NCBI GenBank assembly: GCA_905221605.1
Contig: CAJNDS010002077.1
Location: 62,001 to 126,000, forward strand
Origin: Symbiodinium natans
Taxonomy: Eukaryota > Sar > Dinophyceae > Suessiales > Symbiodiniaceae
Direction of reading: 5' to 3'
Length of the DNA: 64,000 nt
The notes under the pieces were generated by a model, which made no database searches, was not told the DNA's origin, and saw only the letters and a program-made list of their open reading frames with translations. Shown piece by piece: positions 9,040-20,211 of the stretch. Within the stretch, counting starts at the first letter, position 1. The number at the start of each line of letters is the position of its first letter. The position numbers were made by a program, and so were the translations under genes.

Positions 9040-10472
9040 TCCAGCTCATGGCCCCAGGATCCCACATGGCTGCCACCACCCACACCTCATGGATGTTTTG
9101 GCATTCTTTTTGGGGCTCCAGCTCATGGCCCCATGTCTCACATGGCTGCCACCACCCACACACCCTCCCCCTCCATGCACCCTTCCCATGGCCCCGTGGC
9201 CCCATGCCCCTATCAGATGACTTGAAAGGGCCCCAATCCATGCCCGCCCGCTCCGCCCTCCCCGCTCTCCCCACCCCATCCCTCCATGCACCCTTCCCGT
9301 GCCCGCTCTCCCCGCCCCCTCCGCCCGCTCCGCCCGCTCCATTCCATGGCCCCCATGCCCTCGACCCCGGCTCCATGCTCTTGACCCCGGCTCCAGCTCA
9401 TGGATCCCACATGGCTGCCACCACCCACACACCCCTTCCCCGCATGCATTTCCCATGGCCCCCCGTGGCCCCATGCCCCTATCAGATGACTTTAAAGGGC
9501 CCCAGTGCATGCCCGCCCGCTCCGCCCTCCCCGCTCTCACCCCCCCCCCTCCCCATGCACCCTTCCCATGTCCATCGCATGGCCCCCATGCCCTCGACCC
9601 CCTGGCACCCATGGCTCATGGCCATGCCCTCGACCCGACCCCGGCTCCAGCTCATGGCCCCAGTCTTGCCGCTCTCTCCGCCCCCGTGCATGCCCGCCCG
9701 CTCCGCCTCCCCGCTCTCACCCCCCCCCCCCCCCCCCATGCACCCTTCCCATGTCCATCGCATGGCCCCCATGCCCTCCACCCCCTCACACCCATGGCTC
9801 ATGGCCCCATGATCCCACATGGCTCATCCCCCCATGCACTCTTCCCGGCTCCAGCTCATGGCCCCAGGATCCCACATGGCTGCCACCACCCACACACCCC
9901 TTCCCCCCATGCACGTTTCCCATGGCCCCGTGGCCCCATGCCCCTATCAGATGACTTTAAAGGGCCCCAGTGCATGCCCGCCCGCTCCGCCCTCCCGCTC
10001 TCACCCCCCCCCCCCCATGCACCCTTCCCATGTCCATCGCATGGCCCCCATGCCCTCGACCCCCTGGCACCCATGGCTCATGGCCCCATGATCCCACATG
10101 GCTCATCCCCCATGCACTCTTTCCGTGCCCGCTCTCCCCGCCCCCTCCGCCCGCTCCGCCCGCTCCATTCCATGGCCCCCATGCCCTCGACCCCGGCTCC
10201 ATGCCCTCGACCGCGGCTCCAGCTCATGGCCCCAGGATCTCACATGGCTGCCACCACCCACACACCCCTTCCCCCCATGCACGTTTCCCATGGCCCCGTG
10301 ACCCCATGCCCCTATCAGATGACTTGAAAGGGCCCCAGTGCATGCCCGCCCGCTCCGCCCTCCCCGCTCTCACCCCCCCCCCCCCATGCACCCTTCCCAT
10401 GTCCATCGCATGGCCCCCATGCCCTCGACCCCCTGGCACCCATGGCTTATGGCCCCATGATCCCACATGGCT
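9040..10472. repeat. C-rich tandem array, long imperfect units
   Basis: About 1.4 kb of repeating blocks built from recurring strings such as CCTATCAGATGACTT, AAAGGGCCCCAGTGCATG, CATGGCCCCATGATCCC and CATGCACCCTTCCC. The GATGACTT string recurs at about 9213, 9484, 9950 and 10318, so the unit is several hundred bases with internal deletions. Six-frame ORFs of up to 342 codons here are low-complexity Pro/His/Met or Gly/Trp strings on both strands and are not counted as genes. Confidence 0.85.
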
Positions 10473-10479
10473 TCGGGTT

Positions 10480-12300
10480 TCGGGTTTCGGGTTTCGGGTT
10501 TGGGGTTTGGGGTTTAGGGTTTAGAGTTGGGGGTCGGCGGCACTGGCGGTAGCCATTTTTTGTACATATACATACATATTAAAGGGCATATCCCTGAATT
10601 AAGGGGTATTGATATGGAGTCTCTTGGCAGGGAGCTTGGCGTTTGAGGTACCGCAACAGCTGAGTCTTGGGCTTCAGGACGTTCAACATGCCCGCAGCTA
10701 CCCTAAACCCCCGAAGCCCCTTACGTCGAAGTTGTGTACAAAGAGTTAGCTGAACCAGTTTAAACTTCACCTAGGGAATCCTCAATCCTTGTGGCTTCTT
10801 AGGGCTTGCAATTGCAAGTGTTGTGCCCTTTCCTTTCTTTCTTTAGGGGGGTTGGGGTTTTTAGGTCTTTGGGTTTCACAAGTAGGGTTATAAGTAGGGT
10901 AACTATTCGACTATGGTTATGACCTTATTTAGGGTGCTTATAACCCTACCTATAAGAAGGGGATCTCACGAGCCCATGGACCCACAACCAAGCCCTCCCA
11001 CCGGGCCTATGAAGGAGCTCAGCGATCGTGCCACTGCCCCTGGGCTGAAGCGTGAGTCGCACTGGAAACCCGAAACCCTAAGCCCTAAAGCCTAAAGGAG
11101 ATGAGGGCTTAAATGTGTACACTCTGAACTCCAACTCAGGGCTTTAGAGGTACGCTCTTAACCCCAATCCCGAGAACAAAACACCCGAAAAGTGCAGCTT
11201 AAATGCTTGGGGCCTGGGTGTTCCCACCTCGTTGATGCAACGCCAAAACCTCTAGTACAGCTAGGGCTTCTCTGCTTTGGGCCTTGGGTTGATACCAGAG
11301 GTAGGTCTCATAAAGCCTCAAAGCCCTTCACCCTGACAATGCTCGCTGCGGACCGCAGGCAACCCCCCCCCCCCTCCCCACCCTCGACTCCATCCTGGAT
11401 CACAGTTTCCATGCGCTATCAAGCCCAAAAGTCGGAAGCTGCCTCGATGTCGCGGTGCCTGAATGGGAGCCGCCGCCTGCGGAAATCACCCCTTACCAAG
11501 TCCCCAAACCTTGGTATCTTAAGTCCTCACCTCCTCGGCCATGCAGCAGTCGTTTCACTTTGCTTGCTGAAGTCAAACCATGAACCCGGACTCCTACTTG
11601 CACGAACTCTTCTACTTGGCTGCACAAGCAGGCCTAGACGCTTCTAATTCCAAAGCTCCTGGAGGGTTCTATAAAGCGAACACCGCAACGTCTGGGGCCT
11701 GTAGGAATTCATTCGGATTGAAGAGCTCAAGCTTTAAAACTTTAAAGGTGCTGGGTAACTCGTTCCCCCCCCCCAATCAACCCAAGCTCAAACCTGCGAC
11801 CCTTACCCCCCCAATGCCATGAAGGCCTGCGCAGGCTCGGGCTCTGCTGGGCGCACCGGCCTCATGAAGCAAAGATGCCACCGAGTTATTCAGCCCGAAA
11901 CCTGAAAAGCGCCAGAACCATTCTTCCGTTAGGTCAGCAGGGCCTTGCAGCTCAAATGTGTTGCTTCTAACTTCAGGACAACCCAATAGCAACGGATGTC
12001 CAACAGAATTTTCGCGACTTCTACAGGGCACCTAGGGTACTAATCGACATCCTAAAGGAGAATCTTGCCTTGCCTTGTGCACTATTCGGGTCTGAATAAG
12101 TGGGGTAGGGTTTCGGGGGGTTATCAGAATATCATGTTAAAGGGACCCTAAGGGAATATATTTAGTAAGTACTCCGACCCCTACATTACGTGTCTCTGAG
12201 AAAGCGTAGTGCTGCAGCTTTACGCGCAAGGCCCAACATGGCCAAATCCTGCAGCTCACATGATGCTCCGCGGCAAGACCAAAATGGGCAGAGATAAGCT
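10480..12300. other. telomere-like islands with unresolved coding cores
   Basis: Candidate exons without family match: 10649-10697 on minus (AGMLNVLKPKTQLLR), about 10965-11051 on plus ending at a good donor GTGAGT (PMKELSDRATAPGLK), and 11777-12031 on minus (ADLTEEWFWRFSGFGLNN). Phases could not be linked. Confidence 0.3.
12141..12185. mobile_element. micro-MITE family E, copy 2
   Basis: AAAGGGACCCTAAGGGAATA, then TAGTAAGT, then ACTCCGACCCCTACATTAC. Same layout as copy 1 at 1708. Confidence 0.6.
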
Positions 12301-12305
12301 GCTGG

Positions 12306-12352
12306 TCCTAAACCCTAAACCCAAAACCCAAAACCCTAAACCCTAAACCCTA
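12306..12352. repeat. telomere-like array (CCCTAAA)n
   Basis: Six heptamers, left partner of the core at 12374-12476. Confidence 0.9.
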
Positions 12353-12373
12353 GTTGGTAGGATCCCATCTCAG

Positions 12374-12476
12374 CCGGCAGGTTCGATGAGCGGCATCCTT
12401 GCTTCATGGAAGGGTTGGTTCTCGCAGAGCGCACTGTCAGCCGGAAGGAGAAGGCCATGTGCACTCTGAAAGCGTC
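12374..12476 (+). CDS. candidate exon, unknown protein
   Basis: 103 bases between CATCTCAG and a GT (GTCGGG) that runs straight into TTTAGGG repeats. Open reading GRFDERHPCFMEGLVLAER then TVSRKEKAMCTLKA. A C-type array (12306-12352) lies to its left and a G-type array (12480) to its right. The minus strand also reads well (HMAFSFRLTVRSARTNPSMK), so the strand is not certain. Confidence 0.35.
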
Positions 12477-12479
12477 GTC

Positions 12480-12549
12480 GGGTTTAGGGTTTAGGGTTTA
12501 GGGTTTAGGGTTTAGGGTTTAGGGTTTAGGGTTTAGGGTTTAGGGCTTA
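12480..12549. repeat. telomere-like array (TTTAGGG)n
   Basis: Ten heptamers, nearly perfect, right partner of the core at 12374-12476. Confidence 0.95.
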
Positions 12550-12899
12550 GGGCCCCCAAAATCCCCGAACCTGGGAGTTTAGTTCCCAAGACCCCAATTG
12601 TAGTTCCTCTTTGGGATCTCTGTATTCTTTGTTGCGCTCTAGTAATACGAACCTTCGAACTGGGCATTCAGAATTACAAAAATGCCAATGGGGGTGCTGA
12701 GTTCGACAGTTCAAGGCCCAGACGTTCTCAGGTCTGGTTGTCATGGCTTCGGAGGTCTCAGGGTCTAGATTTAGGGTTTAGGGTTTAGGGGGTTTAGGGT
12801 GGCACTTTGCAACCCCACAACAAGCACACGCTCACGGCCCTCCAGGAGGCCCCCGCTCGGCTGGGGTCGGCATCGGTTGGTCTGTGGAGGGCCTCAGAG

Positions 12900-14300
12900 A
12901 AAAGAGGCTTGAGGATCAAGGGCTTCGGGGGTTTAGGGTTTAGGGTTAAGGGTGTAGGGTTTAGGGTTTAGGGTTTAGGGCTGCAGGGTTTAAGGTCCAC
13001 GGATGCAAAAGGGGACTTGAAGATTCGGTTTGAAGCTGGGGGCTCAGATGCAGAGTTCAAGATCCGGGATTTGGAGGGTTATGGGGCAAGGGAGACGTTC
13101 AGAGACAATAGGTATTTGGCAAGGCTTGGTCTATAAAAAGCAAAGGAAGCGAGAGAGAGAGAGAGAGAGGACAAGAGAGAGAGGTATACATGTACATACA
13201 TACATATGTATATATGTATATGTAAAAATGCATATGTACACATGTGTACTGATATACATATGTGCATATATACATGTGGCATGGACCTACTCGTACTATT
13301 TGGCATTCTCTTTCGCTTCCGATCAGGGAAATCTGTTCAAGACCTTCATACATGTGACTTGGGTTTGCTTCCTTCAGGCAACTGGGCGACGGGAAACTCT
13401 TAAGCCAGGCAAGGAAGACATCCAAAGAAGGAGTTTCGCCAAGCACTCCCCCATTCATGCAAAATTCACTCCCCACGATTCAAAAACTTCTTAAGTGTTT
13501 GAGGTGCCTGTCGTTCAAGAATGTTAGAATGTCAAGCGGCTTACCAAGCAACTCATGAACTAAGGATAGGGGGCCTGAATTGTTTGAAGTCCATGAAGCT
13601 TTAGAATAGCAGCTTGTTCCAGAGTCAAGACATTCATGAATTGAAGGCCTTTTCCAGAAATTTGAAAGATGCCTGATTGATGTACTACCTCGTATGGGTA
13701 AACTAGCCGTCATGTCAAGAATCCAGGAAATTCACCAAACAAACAACAGGTACAAACAAACACCCGAGGGTAATGTTCATTTGCCTAAGCAGGACTATGA
13801 AGAATTTAAGAATTTTGGGCACAGTTTGGGAACTCAGCAACGGGCGTGAATTAAAAAAGAATGTTAGGCCTATTTCGAAAAGGCCTTGCATTCGTTTATC
13901 TATGAAATCCTTAAATTGAAGGCTATTCCAACACGAGGTCATTTCCAAGGTTTTTAAGTCCGGCCCTAAATTAAGACCTCATAGGTTGCTAATGTGCCCA
14001 GCAGACAGCAAGCCTGGCACAACAAAAGGATCTACGCACATGTACATATAAATAAATCAAGAAATATACATAATATATATATATATATGTGTATGTATAT
14101 GTATATGTAATGTACATCTGTATGTATGTGAGTCTCCTGTATGCTTTGTCGTCAGACTGAAGGCTGTCAGGTGTAGGGCGCGGGTGCTTATCGTGCCGAG
14201 GCCTTCGCAAAACCTACTTTCCCGAACAACAACACCTCAAGCCCAAAAAGACCAACTCTAAGCCCTAAAATTTTAAACCTTAAGCCCGGAAGCCTGATTT
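12900..14300. other. mixed region: GA and TACATA microsatellites, AT-richer unique DNA
   Basis: (GA)n at about 13150-13185, TACATA/TATATG at 13187-13280, TA repeats at 14060-14115. 13290-13980 is AT-richer than most of the window and has no convincing exon. Confidence 0.4.
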
Positions 14301-14304
14301 CTGT

Positions 14305-14457
14305 ATGGACCCCATGCCCAATGCATACCACAACCTGCCGAGCCCAGCACGCCGCGACCGAACCAGAGGGCGCCGAAACAGAGGTCGCGGGCCCCGGCCC
14401 CGGCTGCCTGAGCATGCAGATTCTTCACGCTTCGGGTCTTCGGGTTTGCGGCCCTGA
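14305..14457 (+). CDS. small Arg/Gly-rich ORF, possible first exon
   Basis: ATG-started frame of 50 codons: MDPMPNAYHNLPSPARRD, then an RG-rich stretch (RTRGRRNRGRGPRPR). It may end at its TGA, or earlier at the donor-like GTCGCG after ACAGAG. No family recognised. A longer minus-strand frame (14280-14921) overlaps it. Confidence 0.25.
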   Translation: MDPMPNAYHNLPSPARRDRTRGRRNRGRGPRPRLPEHADSSRFGSSGLRP

Positions 14458-15359
14458 ACCCTAACATGACGAACTCCAAACAAGCCGAAGCCCAAAAATC
14501 TCGAAGCCTCAAGCCCTCTGAGCTCTGCGATGACCCTACGCACCCCAAGCCCACCAGGGCCCCAGCTGCTCTGCCAGGGCATCCACACGTACCCTTTCGA
14601 TATTTTGAGCAGGCCTCGGAATGGCTGAGACCCTCTCGCTTTGACTGGGCAAGGTTGCGTTATGGCTCGACCCGGGGCTTGGGGCAGATGTTGGGAACTC
14701 GGGCTGTCTAAGCATGAGGTCTTATAAAGGGCTCGAACTTTCGAACGCTGCTCCCCCGCCCCGCTGTGAGGACTGTAGGTTGCCAGCTCAGGGGCTTCCG
14801 AGGTTCTTTCTCTGTGGCGGTGCAAAGGGGGACTGCTCCGAACTAGCTTTGAACCTACCGGGCTTTGTGAGTTCCAGGAGAATCTACCTTGGATGGTGTG
14901 GGCGTGGCGAAATCCGAACAAACAGCCTGGGTTTAGGGTTTAGGGCTGTGCACTTGTCCGTTCGTTGGGCTGTGCCGTTGTGTTGTCTCGGCATCAGGTC
15001 GGTCAGGTCGGTGCTGGCTTCTAGTAGCGCGGGTTTACAAAGCAACGCAGTGACGCTGCACCTACTTTTATAGAGCCCGTGCCCTAAACCCTCAACCCAG
15101 GCCATGTCTTCGGACTTTGCCACGAACCTTTGCCCCGAGCCTACTTACAAGCATCAGCCTGAAATTCTAGCCCTGACTTTAAGCGATGCGGCGAACTTCT
15201 GCAGGACTATATTTTTGATTGTTGTGATCTTCATGATGCTTGTTAGTCTTGTTGATAGGAATGCTAGATATATATACATGTATATATATTTATACAATTT
15301 TTAATGTATAGATATGTATTCTTATATGGTCCACTGGTGCCTGAACACCAAGACTATCA

Positions 15360-15623
15360 CTAGATATCAAAAAAAACAGATACAGCGCCCCTAAACCGAA
15401 AGACCCTTACGACCCACGAAGAAGAAGAAAAAGAATAATAATAAGAAGAATAATAAGAAGAAGAACTGAAAGAGTTCCGGCGGCAATTTCTCATCTCCTT
15501 CCAGTATGCCTGGAAAATGCGATAAACTACCCATAGCTTCCGGGGCGACCACGCTGGCTCTGCCCTTGACACTGCGGGCTCTTTCCGCAGTTCCGGTTTT
15601 CGAGCCTTGCGTCGGCTGTACAT
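15360..15623 (-). CDS. small ORF, unknown
   Basis: ATG-started 87-codon frame. The first 50 residues are basic and protein-like (MYSRRKARKPELRKEP); the rest is a Ser/Tyr run made by a GAAGAATAATAAG microsatellite, so a real exon would probably end before about 15480. Unknown function. Confidence 0.2.
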   Translation of the reverse strand: MYSRRKARKPELRKEPAVSRAEPAWSPRKLWVVYRIFQAYWKEMRNCRRNSFSSSSYYSSYYYSFSSSSWVVRVFRFRGAVSVFFDI

Positions 15624-16251
15624 GGTTTAGGGTTGGGGTTTAGGGAAGCATCTGTTGTAGACTCAGAACTGTCCTGGTTTAGGCCATTTCTAGGGTTATG
15701 CTGCTATGAGCAGCATGCTCACAGACGTGCATGGCATTCTGAACTCCCAGCCCCACATCGTCTGGCAACCTCCTTGGACTCAGCCCCTCTTGCTTATCTT
15801 GATATTGTGTGGAAGGGCTGGGCATCCAAAGGTTCGAATCTTTAACACCTAGTCCAGCCGCACTCAAATCCCTGTTGAAGTCAGTGAGCGAAACTCAACG
15901 ATCTGATTGAACTCCACACCCGGAACCCATAACTCCCTCTAGCCCAGATCCCCGAAGCCTAGACCCTAAACAAAATCCCAAAATCCCACAAACCTCAGAC
16001 CTGGACTCCCAAAAATCCCTGAAGGCGCTGAAACCCTAAATCGCCAAGCCTTACTTGAAGGTTCATGGGCAGCCACAAGTCAGGATACAAGAGCCACCCA
16101 AAAAGGCATGACCGCAAGTCTACAGTGTACAGCTAGCCTACTCGGCACATGCAGTTCTCACTACCAACTACCCATATGGACCTCCCAACCCATGAACCGT
16201 CGTAAACCCTGAACCTCCAGATCAGGGCGATGTCTCCCTGCACGCTAAACC

Positions 16252-16418
16252 CTGAACCCCAAACCCTAAACCACAAACGCTTAACCCTAAACCCTGAACC
16301 CTTAACCCGACACCCTAAACCTTAAAAGCCCAAGCCCTAACCCTAAACCCTAAACCCCAAACCCCAAACCCTAAACCCTAAACCCTAAACCCTAAACCCT
16401 AAACCCCAAACCCCAAAC
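16252..16418. repeat. telomere-like array (CCCTAAA)n, partly degenerate
   Basis: About 165 bases of CCCTAAA and variants ending four bases before the AG of the exon at 16424. Confidence 0.9.
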
Positions 16419-16423
16419 CTTAG

Positions 16424-16752
16424 CAGGACCACCTCGTCTCCGGAGCCGCTGCCTTGGTCCAAGAGGCGCAGCGCAGCGTGCCGGGTTTTGGGGGAGAAAG
16501 AAAGGCTTAGGGTTTAGGGTTTAGGGTTTAGGGTTTAGGGTTTAGGGTTTAGGGTTTAGGGTTTAGGGTTTAGGGTTTAGGGTTTAGGGTTTAGGGGTTA
16601 GGGTTTTTGAGGTACCAGGGATTGACAGGGGATCTGCAGGTGTCATGAGAGCGTTTGGGTTTCAAGCTTGTGGCGGTTCTCGGGCTTACCCTGCAAGACT
16701 TCTGGAGTTGCTAAGGGAAGTTTGGAAGGGGGCGGACAACTGCGGAGTTTGA
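16424..16752 (+). CDS. two-exon C-terminal gene fragment with a telomere-repeat intron
   Basis: Exon 16424-16484 (acceptor AACCTTAG, donor GTTTTG) reads QDHLVSGAAALVQEAQRSVP. Exon 16640-16752 (acceptor GGATCTGCAG) reads VMRAFGFQACGGSRAYPAR then LLELLREVWKGADNCGV and a TGA stop. The split Gly codon at the junction is in phase. The 155-base intron is mostly a 14-copy TTTAGGG array, which makes this the cleanest example of such an array inside an intron. Unknown family. The minus strand of the first exon also has usable splice edges, so the strand is likely but not certain. Confidence 0.45.
16507..16609. repeat. telomere-like array (TTTAGGG)n inside an intron
   Basis: About 14 perfect heptamers lying between the exons 16424-16484 and 16640-16752. 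Confidence 0.95.
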
Positions 16753-17320
16753 AGAGTCCAAGAGCTCGCGGTTTGGATGACAAAGCCCAGGGGCTTTGGC
16801 GACTTCATCGGACTTCATGGGGGGGCTGAATTGAAGGGCATTCGAACCCTAAACTCCGAAATCTGACACCCTTAACCCCATTGAACTTGAACCCTAAGCC
16901 GCCTAAACCCTCGAAAGATCGACTGAGATCCCAGGCTGTCTGGCTCCAGCAGTCCCCATGCTCCGCGGCCATGTTGCACGGCCCGCCTTGGGGGACACTG
17001 AATGGTTGAGGGCTTTTCGGGGCTTTTTGGGGTGGAATTCTAGGGCTCGGGGTCTAAAGCGCTTAGGGATTACAGTGGATTGTGAAGCCCTGACCCTGAG
17101 CTACTTCTTGGCTTTAAAGAGTCTGCTCGGGTTTTCGGGGCAAGCAACTCCCAACCCTGGAGCTTTGAACCTCAAACCACGAACCCAAGGAATTCCTCCC
17201 GCGGGACTCAAGTTCTGAAACCCCTAAATCCCCGGACCCGCAACAGCGTAACGTGCCAAAGTTCCTGCAACTAAATAGTTTCGACGTCTGAAGGTTTATG
17301 GGGTTTATAGCGCACTTTAC

Positions 17321-17647
17321 ATGGTTTACAAGCTTTACGGGGTTTGTCGGGAGTTGGGTTTGGGATCTAGGGTTGTAAGATTTAGGGCTTGTGTCCAGGA
17401 CTCCCCTCCCCTGTGGAAACTCAGGCAGATAGCTCAGCTGGCCTTGGGGATCGCGATTTCTGCTTGGGACTGGACGCCTGGCGGAAAAAGTGGCTTGGGA
17501 GTAGAGTTCCAAAAGTGGAGGTTCTGGGGGGTCGTGTTCAGGGTGTGGCCAGAACCCCCGAAGAGCCTTCCCAACTTTGGGCTCAGAGCGTTTGAGGCTT
17601 CCGGGCTTGTGAGGATCCGAGTAGCCCGCGAGTGCTGCGGGGGCTGA
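17321..17647 (+). CDS. open frame, candidate exon(s)
   Basis: 108-codon open frame. The middle part is the most protein-like (QIAQLALGIAISAWDWTPGG) and follows a pyrimidine-rich AG at about 17425. Ends are degenerate TTTAGGG-like sequence, so the real exon is shorter. No domain recognised. Confidence 0.25.
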   Translation: MVYKLYGVCRELGLGSRVVRFRACVQDSPPLWKLRQIAQLALGIAISAWDWTPGGKSGLGVEFQKWRFWGVVFRVWPEPPKSLPNFGLRAFEASGLVRIRVARECCGG

Positions 17648-18067
17648 GGCTCGATGAGCAATTCTGGAGCTGCATGTGGTGCTGAGATCAGCCTGCTTAC
17701 ATAGCCCCTAGACCTATAGACCCTAGACCCTAAACCCTAAACCCTAAACCCTAAACCCGAAAACCTAAACCCTAAACCCTAATCAGCACGGGGGCACATG
17801 CCTTGTTGTCGGACGCGCGCGGCAACGCCGAGACAGCCGGTGGCGACCGCGCAGCTGCCTCCCGTACTACTTTGGAAAAAGAGTAAAGAAACCCAACGAA
17901 ACACCCTAAGCCTTACTGTACAGAAACCTAAAGCATCCTATCACCCCTAAACCCTTCGGAGCCCGAAAAATCTTTTCCCTAAACCTCGGACACTTCCAGC
18001 CCTCAACGCAAAACCCCCCCCCCCCCTCGAGGCCCGCAGGGTTCACAAAGGATCTAGGGTTTAGAAT

Positions 18068-18167
18068 GGGTGGTTGTCAAAATTATGGTCCCTTTTTGGG
18101 TCCCTATTATAATACGGCACCTAATATTTAGAGTACCCAAAAGGGATCATAATTTTGACAACCACCC
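18068..18167. mobile_element. MITE family A, copy 1
   Basis: 100-base element with 33-34 base terminal inverted repeats (GGGTGGTTGTCAAAATTATG followed by a T-rich CCCTTTTTGGGT block) and flanked by the direct repeat GAAT on both sides, a likely 4-base target duplication. No coding capacity. The core string TTTTTGGGTCCC...ATACGGCACC is shared with copy 2 at 20506. Confidence 0.85.
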
Positions 18168-18555
18168 GAATGTTTAGGGCTAAGGATAACTTAGGGAAGC
18201 CTGGTACCTGTGGAAGCAGGGTGTGGGCTTCGGCTCAGCCTTTCCGGTCTTCAGGGCATCTTCGCTTTTTGAGGACGCTCAGGGGTTCTGACGGGAAGTG
18301 GGGAGTCCAGAGTCGTGCTGAACCCTAAACCCTAAACCCAACTAAGTGCACTTTAAAAGCGAACTCTCCGGAAACCCTGCCCTAAACCCTCCTGAGCCCC
18401 CGAAAGCTCATACGTCAAAAGGGCCGAAGCTTCAAAACAAATAGCCCCAACCTGGCCCTAAATTGAAACCTGAACCCTAAAGACCCTATAAACGCCCAAA
18501 ACCCTAAACCCTAAAACCCAACATGAAAAAAAAGAGAGAACCGTGGCCTTCTCAG

Positions 18556-18627
18556 GGCTTAGGCGTGTTAAGGCTCTTGGAAAGCGTGTAGCTATATGCT
18601 GTCGAGTGGAAGATGCCAACACAGGAG
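18556..18627 (+). CDS. candidate exon, unknown protein
   Basis: 72 bases between GGCCTTCTCAG and GTCCAG, reading LRRVKALGKRVAICCRVED then ANTG, flanked by telomere-like islands. No family recognised. Confidence 0.3.
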
Positions 18628-19536
18628 GTCCAGTTGCCGTAAACCCTAAACCCTAAACACTAAACCCTAAACCCTAAACCCTAAACCCGACCTAGAAAAC
18701 CATACTAAAAATGGACCGTTTGGGAACCCTTTTCAGCCCGAAGTCTGCCGCCTTCGCCTCGGACCTCTTCTGCAAAGCTGCAACAGCAGGAAGCGCTGAG
18801 ACAGGCGTGGAGGCTTTCGCCTGGGGCAGTTCAAGACCCTCAGCTTCAAACACTTAGGTTGAGGGGCTTAGGGGTTTATGGGCTTCGGGTTTGGGGGTTT
18901 TGGGCTCAGGGGTTTATGGGGCCGAAGTCCAAGATGCAAGGCTTGGGCAGGGGAGTTGTCCGGTCCAAGGTTAAGGGGGTTGAGGGGTTTGCGTGCGTGG
19001 CGAGAAGCTGCACGGTCGTAGAAAACTCTTATCACATTAAATTAATATATCTTTATACGATTCTACTGTTGTAGTATTATAATTGTTATGCTACAAAATT
19101 CGTATACTGGTACATTCAGATACTATCAGCCTCACATCTTCAACCCTCAGCCTCGCACCCCGCAGTCGGTGGGGCCTGCGCCTTGGGAGGCGGCGACCGG
19201 GGCGCAGCTGGTGCAGCGGCGGGTGCGGGTGCCGCGTCCGAATCGCTGTCCTCTTCATGTTCGTGAGGGGGGCCCTTGTAGCCATAGTAGGAGTCCTGAT
19301 CCGGACCCTGATGACTCAGAACAAAGCCAATCGTGCAGTGGCATAAGCCTTTATGGTTTCAGCGAACAGCCCTAAGGAAATAAGTACGAATGTGTGTATG
19401 GACGACTGCAAGATTGAGGGCGACGTGACACTAACGCAGTACAGGAGTCCTGGCTATAGTGGGCGCAAAGGGAGTCACATTAGTTTTAAGGCTTCTTGGG
19501 CATCACGGGAAACTGCCTTAACTTCTGGGTGCATAG

Positions 19537-19710
19537 GGAGAAGGGAGCAACTTCATGACCGTTCCTTGCGATTCTTGCAGCACTCTCCAGCTCCCGTATG
19601 GCCCGCCCGGAGCAGCACTAGAAGGGTCGCTCCGGGCCCTGTACGACAGAAGCAAAGCACCCGGAATGTGGAGAGATGTCTGGCAAGATGGCAAACTTGC
19701 AAGACTTTGA
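19537..19710 (+). CDS. candidate terminal exon, unknown protein
   Basis: Open from just after GGTGCATAG to a TGA. Reads GEGSNFMTVPCDSCSTLQLP, then YGPPGAALEGSLRALYDRSK, ending near WRDVWQDGKLARL. The amino-acid make-up is more natural than in the two overlapping frames. Start and family unknown. Confidence 0.35.
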   Translation, partial: GEGSNFMTVPCDSCSTLQLPYGPPGAALEGSLRALYDRSKAPGMWRDVWQDGKLARL

Positions 19711-20113
19711 AGCGTGGCAAACACCGACGATGTGGGGCTTTAGCAAGCCAGTTGTGGCTAGTTGGGGTGTGCGCCCCATCGTGGCGACACGCAGGCAGTA
19801 TTACACTTCTTTTCTGAGACAGGAAAACCCAGGCTCCTCACGAACAAATCTGAAGCCAGACGCTCAGCTTCATTTTGGAGTGGTACGTTTCAGGCCAGCA
19901 ACAACTCTCATCAGCTCAGGGCAAGGTCGCGGCCACCCTTCGGTTGTATGGAGGGTGGGAGGGGGGGGGGGGGCGGGGGGCGGGGAGGACTGGGAGTTGC
20001 GGAAGTAAGGTCGGTTCGGGGCAGTAAGGGTACCTAATCCTCTGATTCCCCTAGTCCTACTCAGAAGCCAGTATAAGTAGAAATCCCTAAACCCTAAACC
20101 CTAAACCCTAAAC

Positions 20114-20198
20114 CTCATAATGAGCCCTGGATCATGCGGCGAAGACGCCTCGTAGATTGCTCGCCAAGCTTCTGGCATGCCTCGACAAAGGTTGAGGG
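20114..20198 (-). CDS. candidate exon, unknown protein (downstream of 20634-20676)
   Basis: 85 bases, acceptor CTGCATACAG, donor GTTTAG that is itself the start of a TTTAGGG array in the sense direction. Reads LNLCRGMPEAWRAIYEASSP then HDPGLIM. It joins the upstream exon 20634-20676 through an in-phase Ala codon. Confidence 0.45.
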
Positions 20199-20211
20199 CT
20201 GTATGCAGAGG

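Noticed and set aside
8942-10527. Long ORFs (up to 342 codons) on both strands
   Set aside because: They follow the C-rich tandem repeat, have low-complexity composition and occur in all frames.
10549-10562. GTAGCCATTTT string resembling the start of the dinoflagellate spliced leader
   Set aside because: Only 11 bases match, the expected continuation (GGCTCAAG) is absent, and on the minus strand the same bases form an ordinary ATGGCTACC start context.
15818-15845. GGTTCGAATC, a perfect B-box
   Set aside because: The T-arm pairs only partly and there is no matching A box or acceptor stem upstream; expected by chance at this length.
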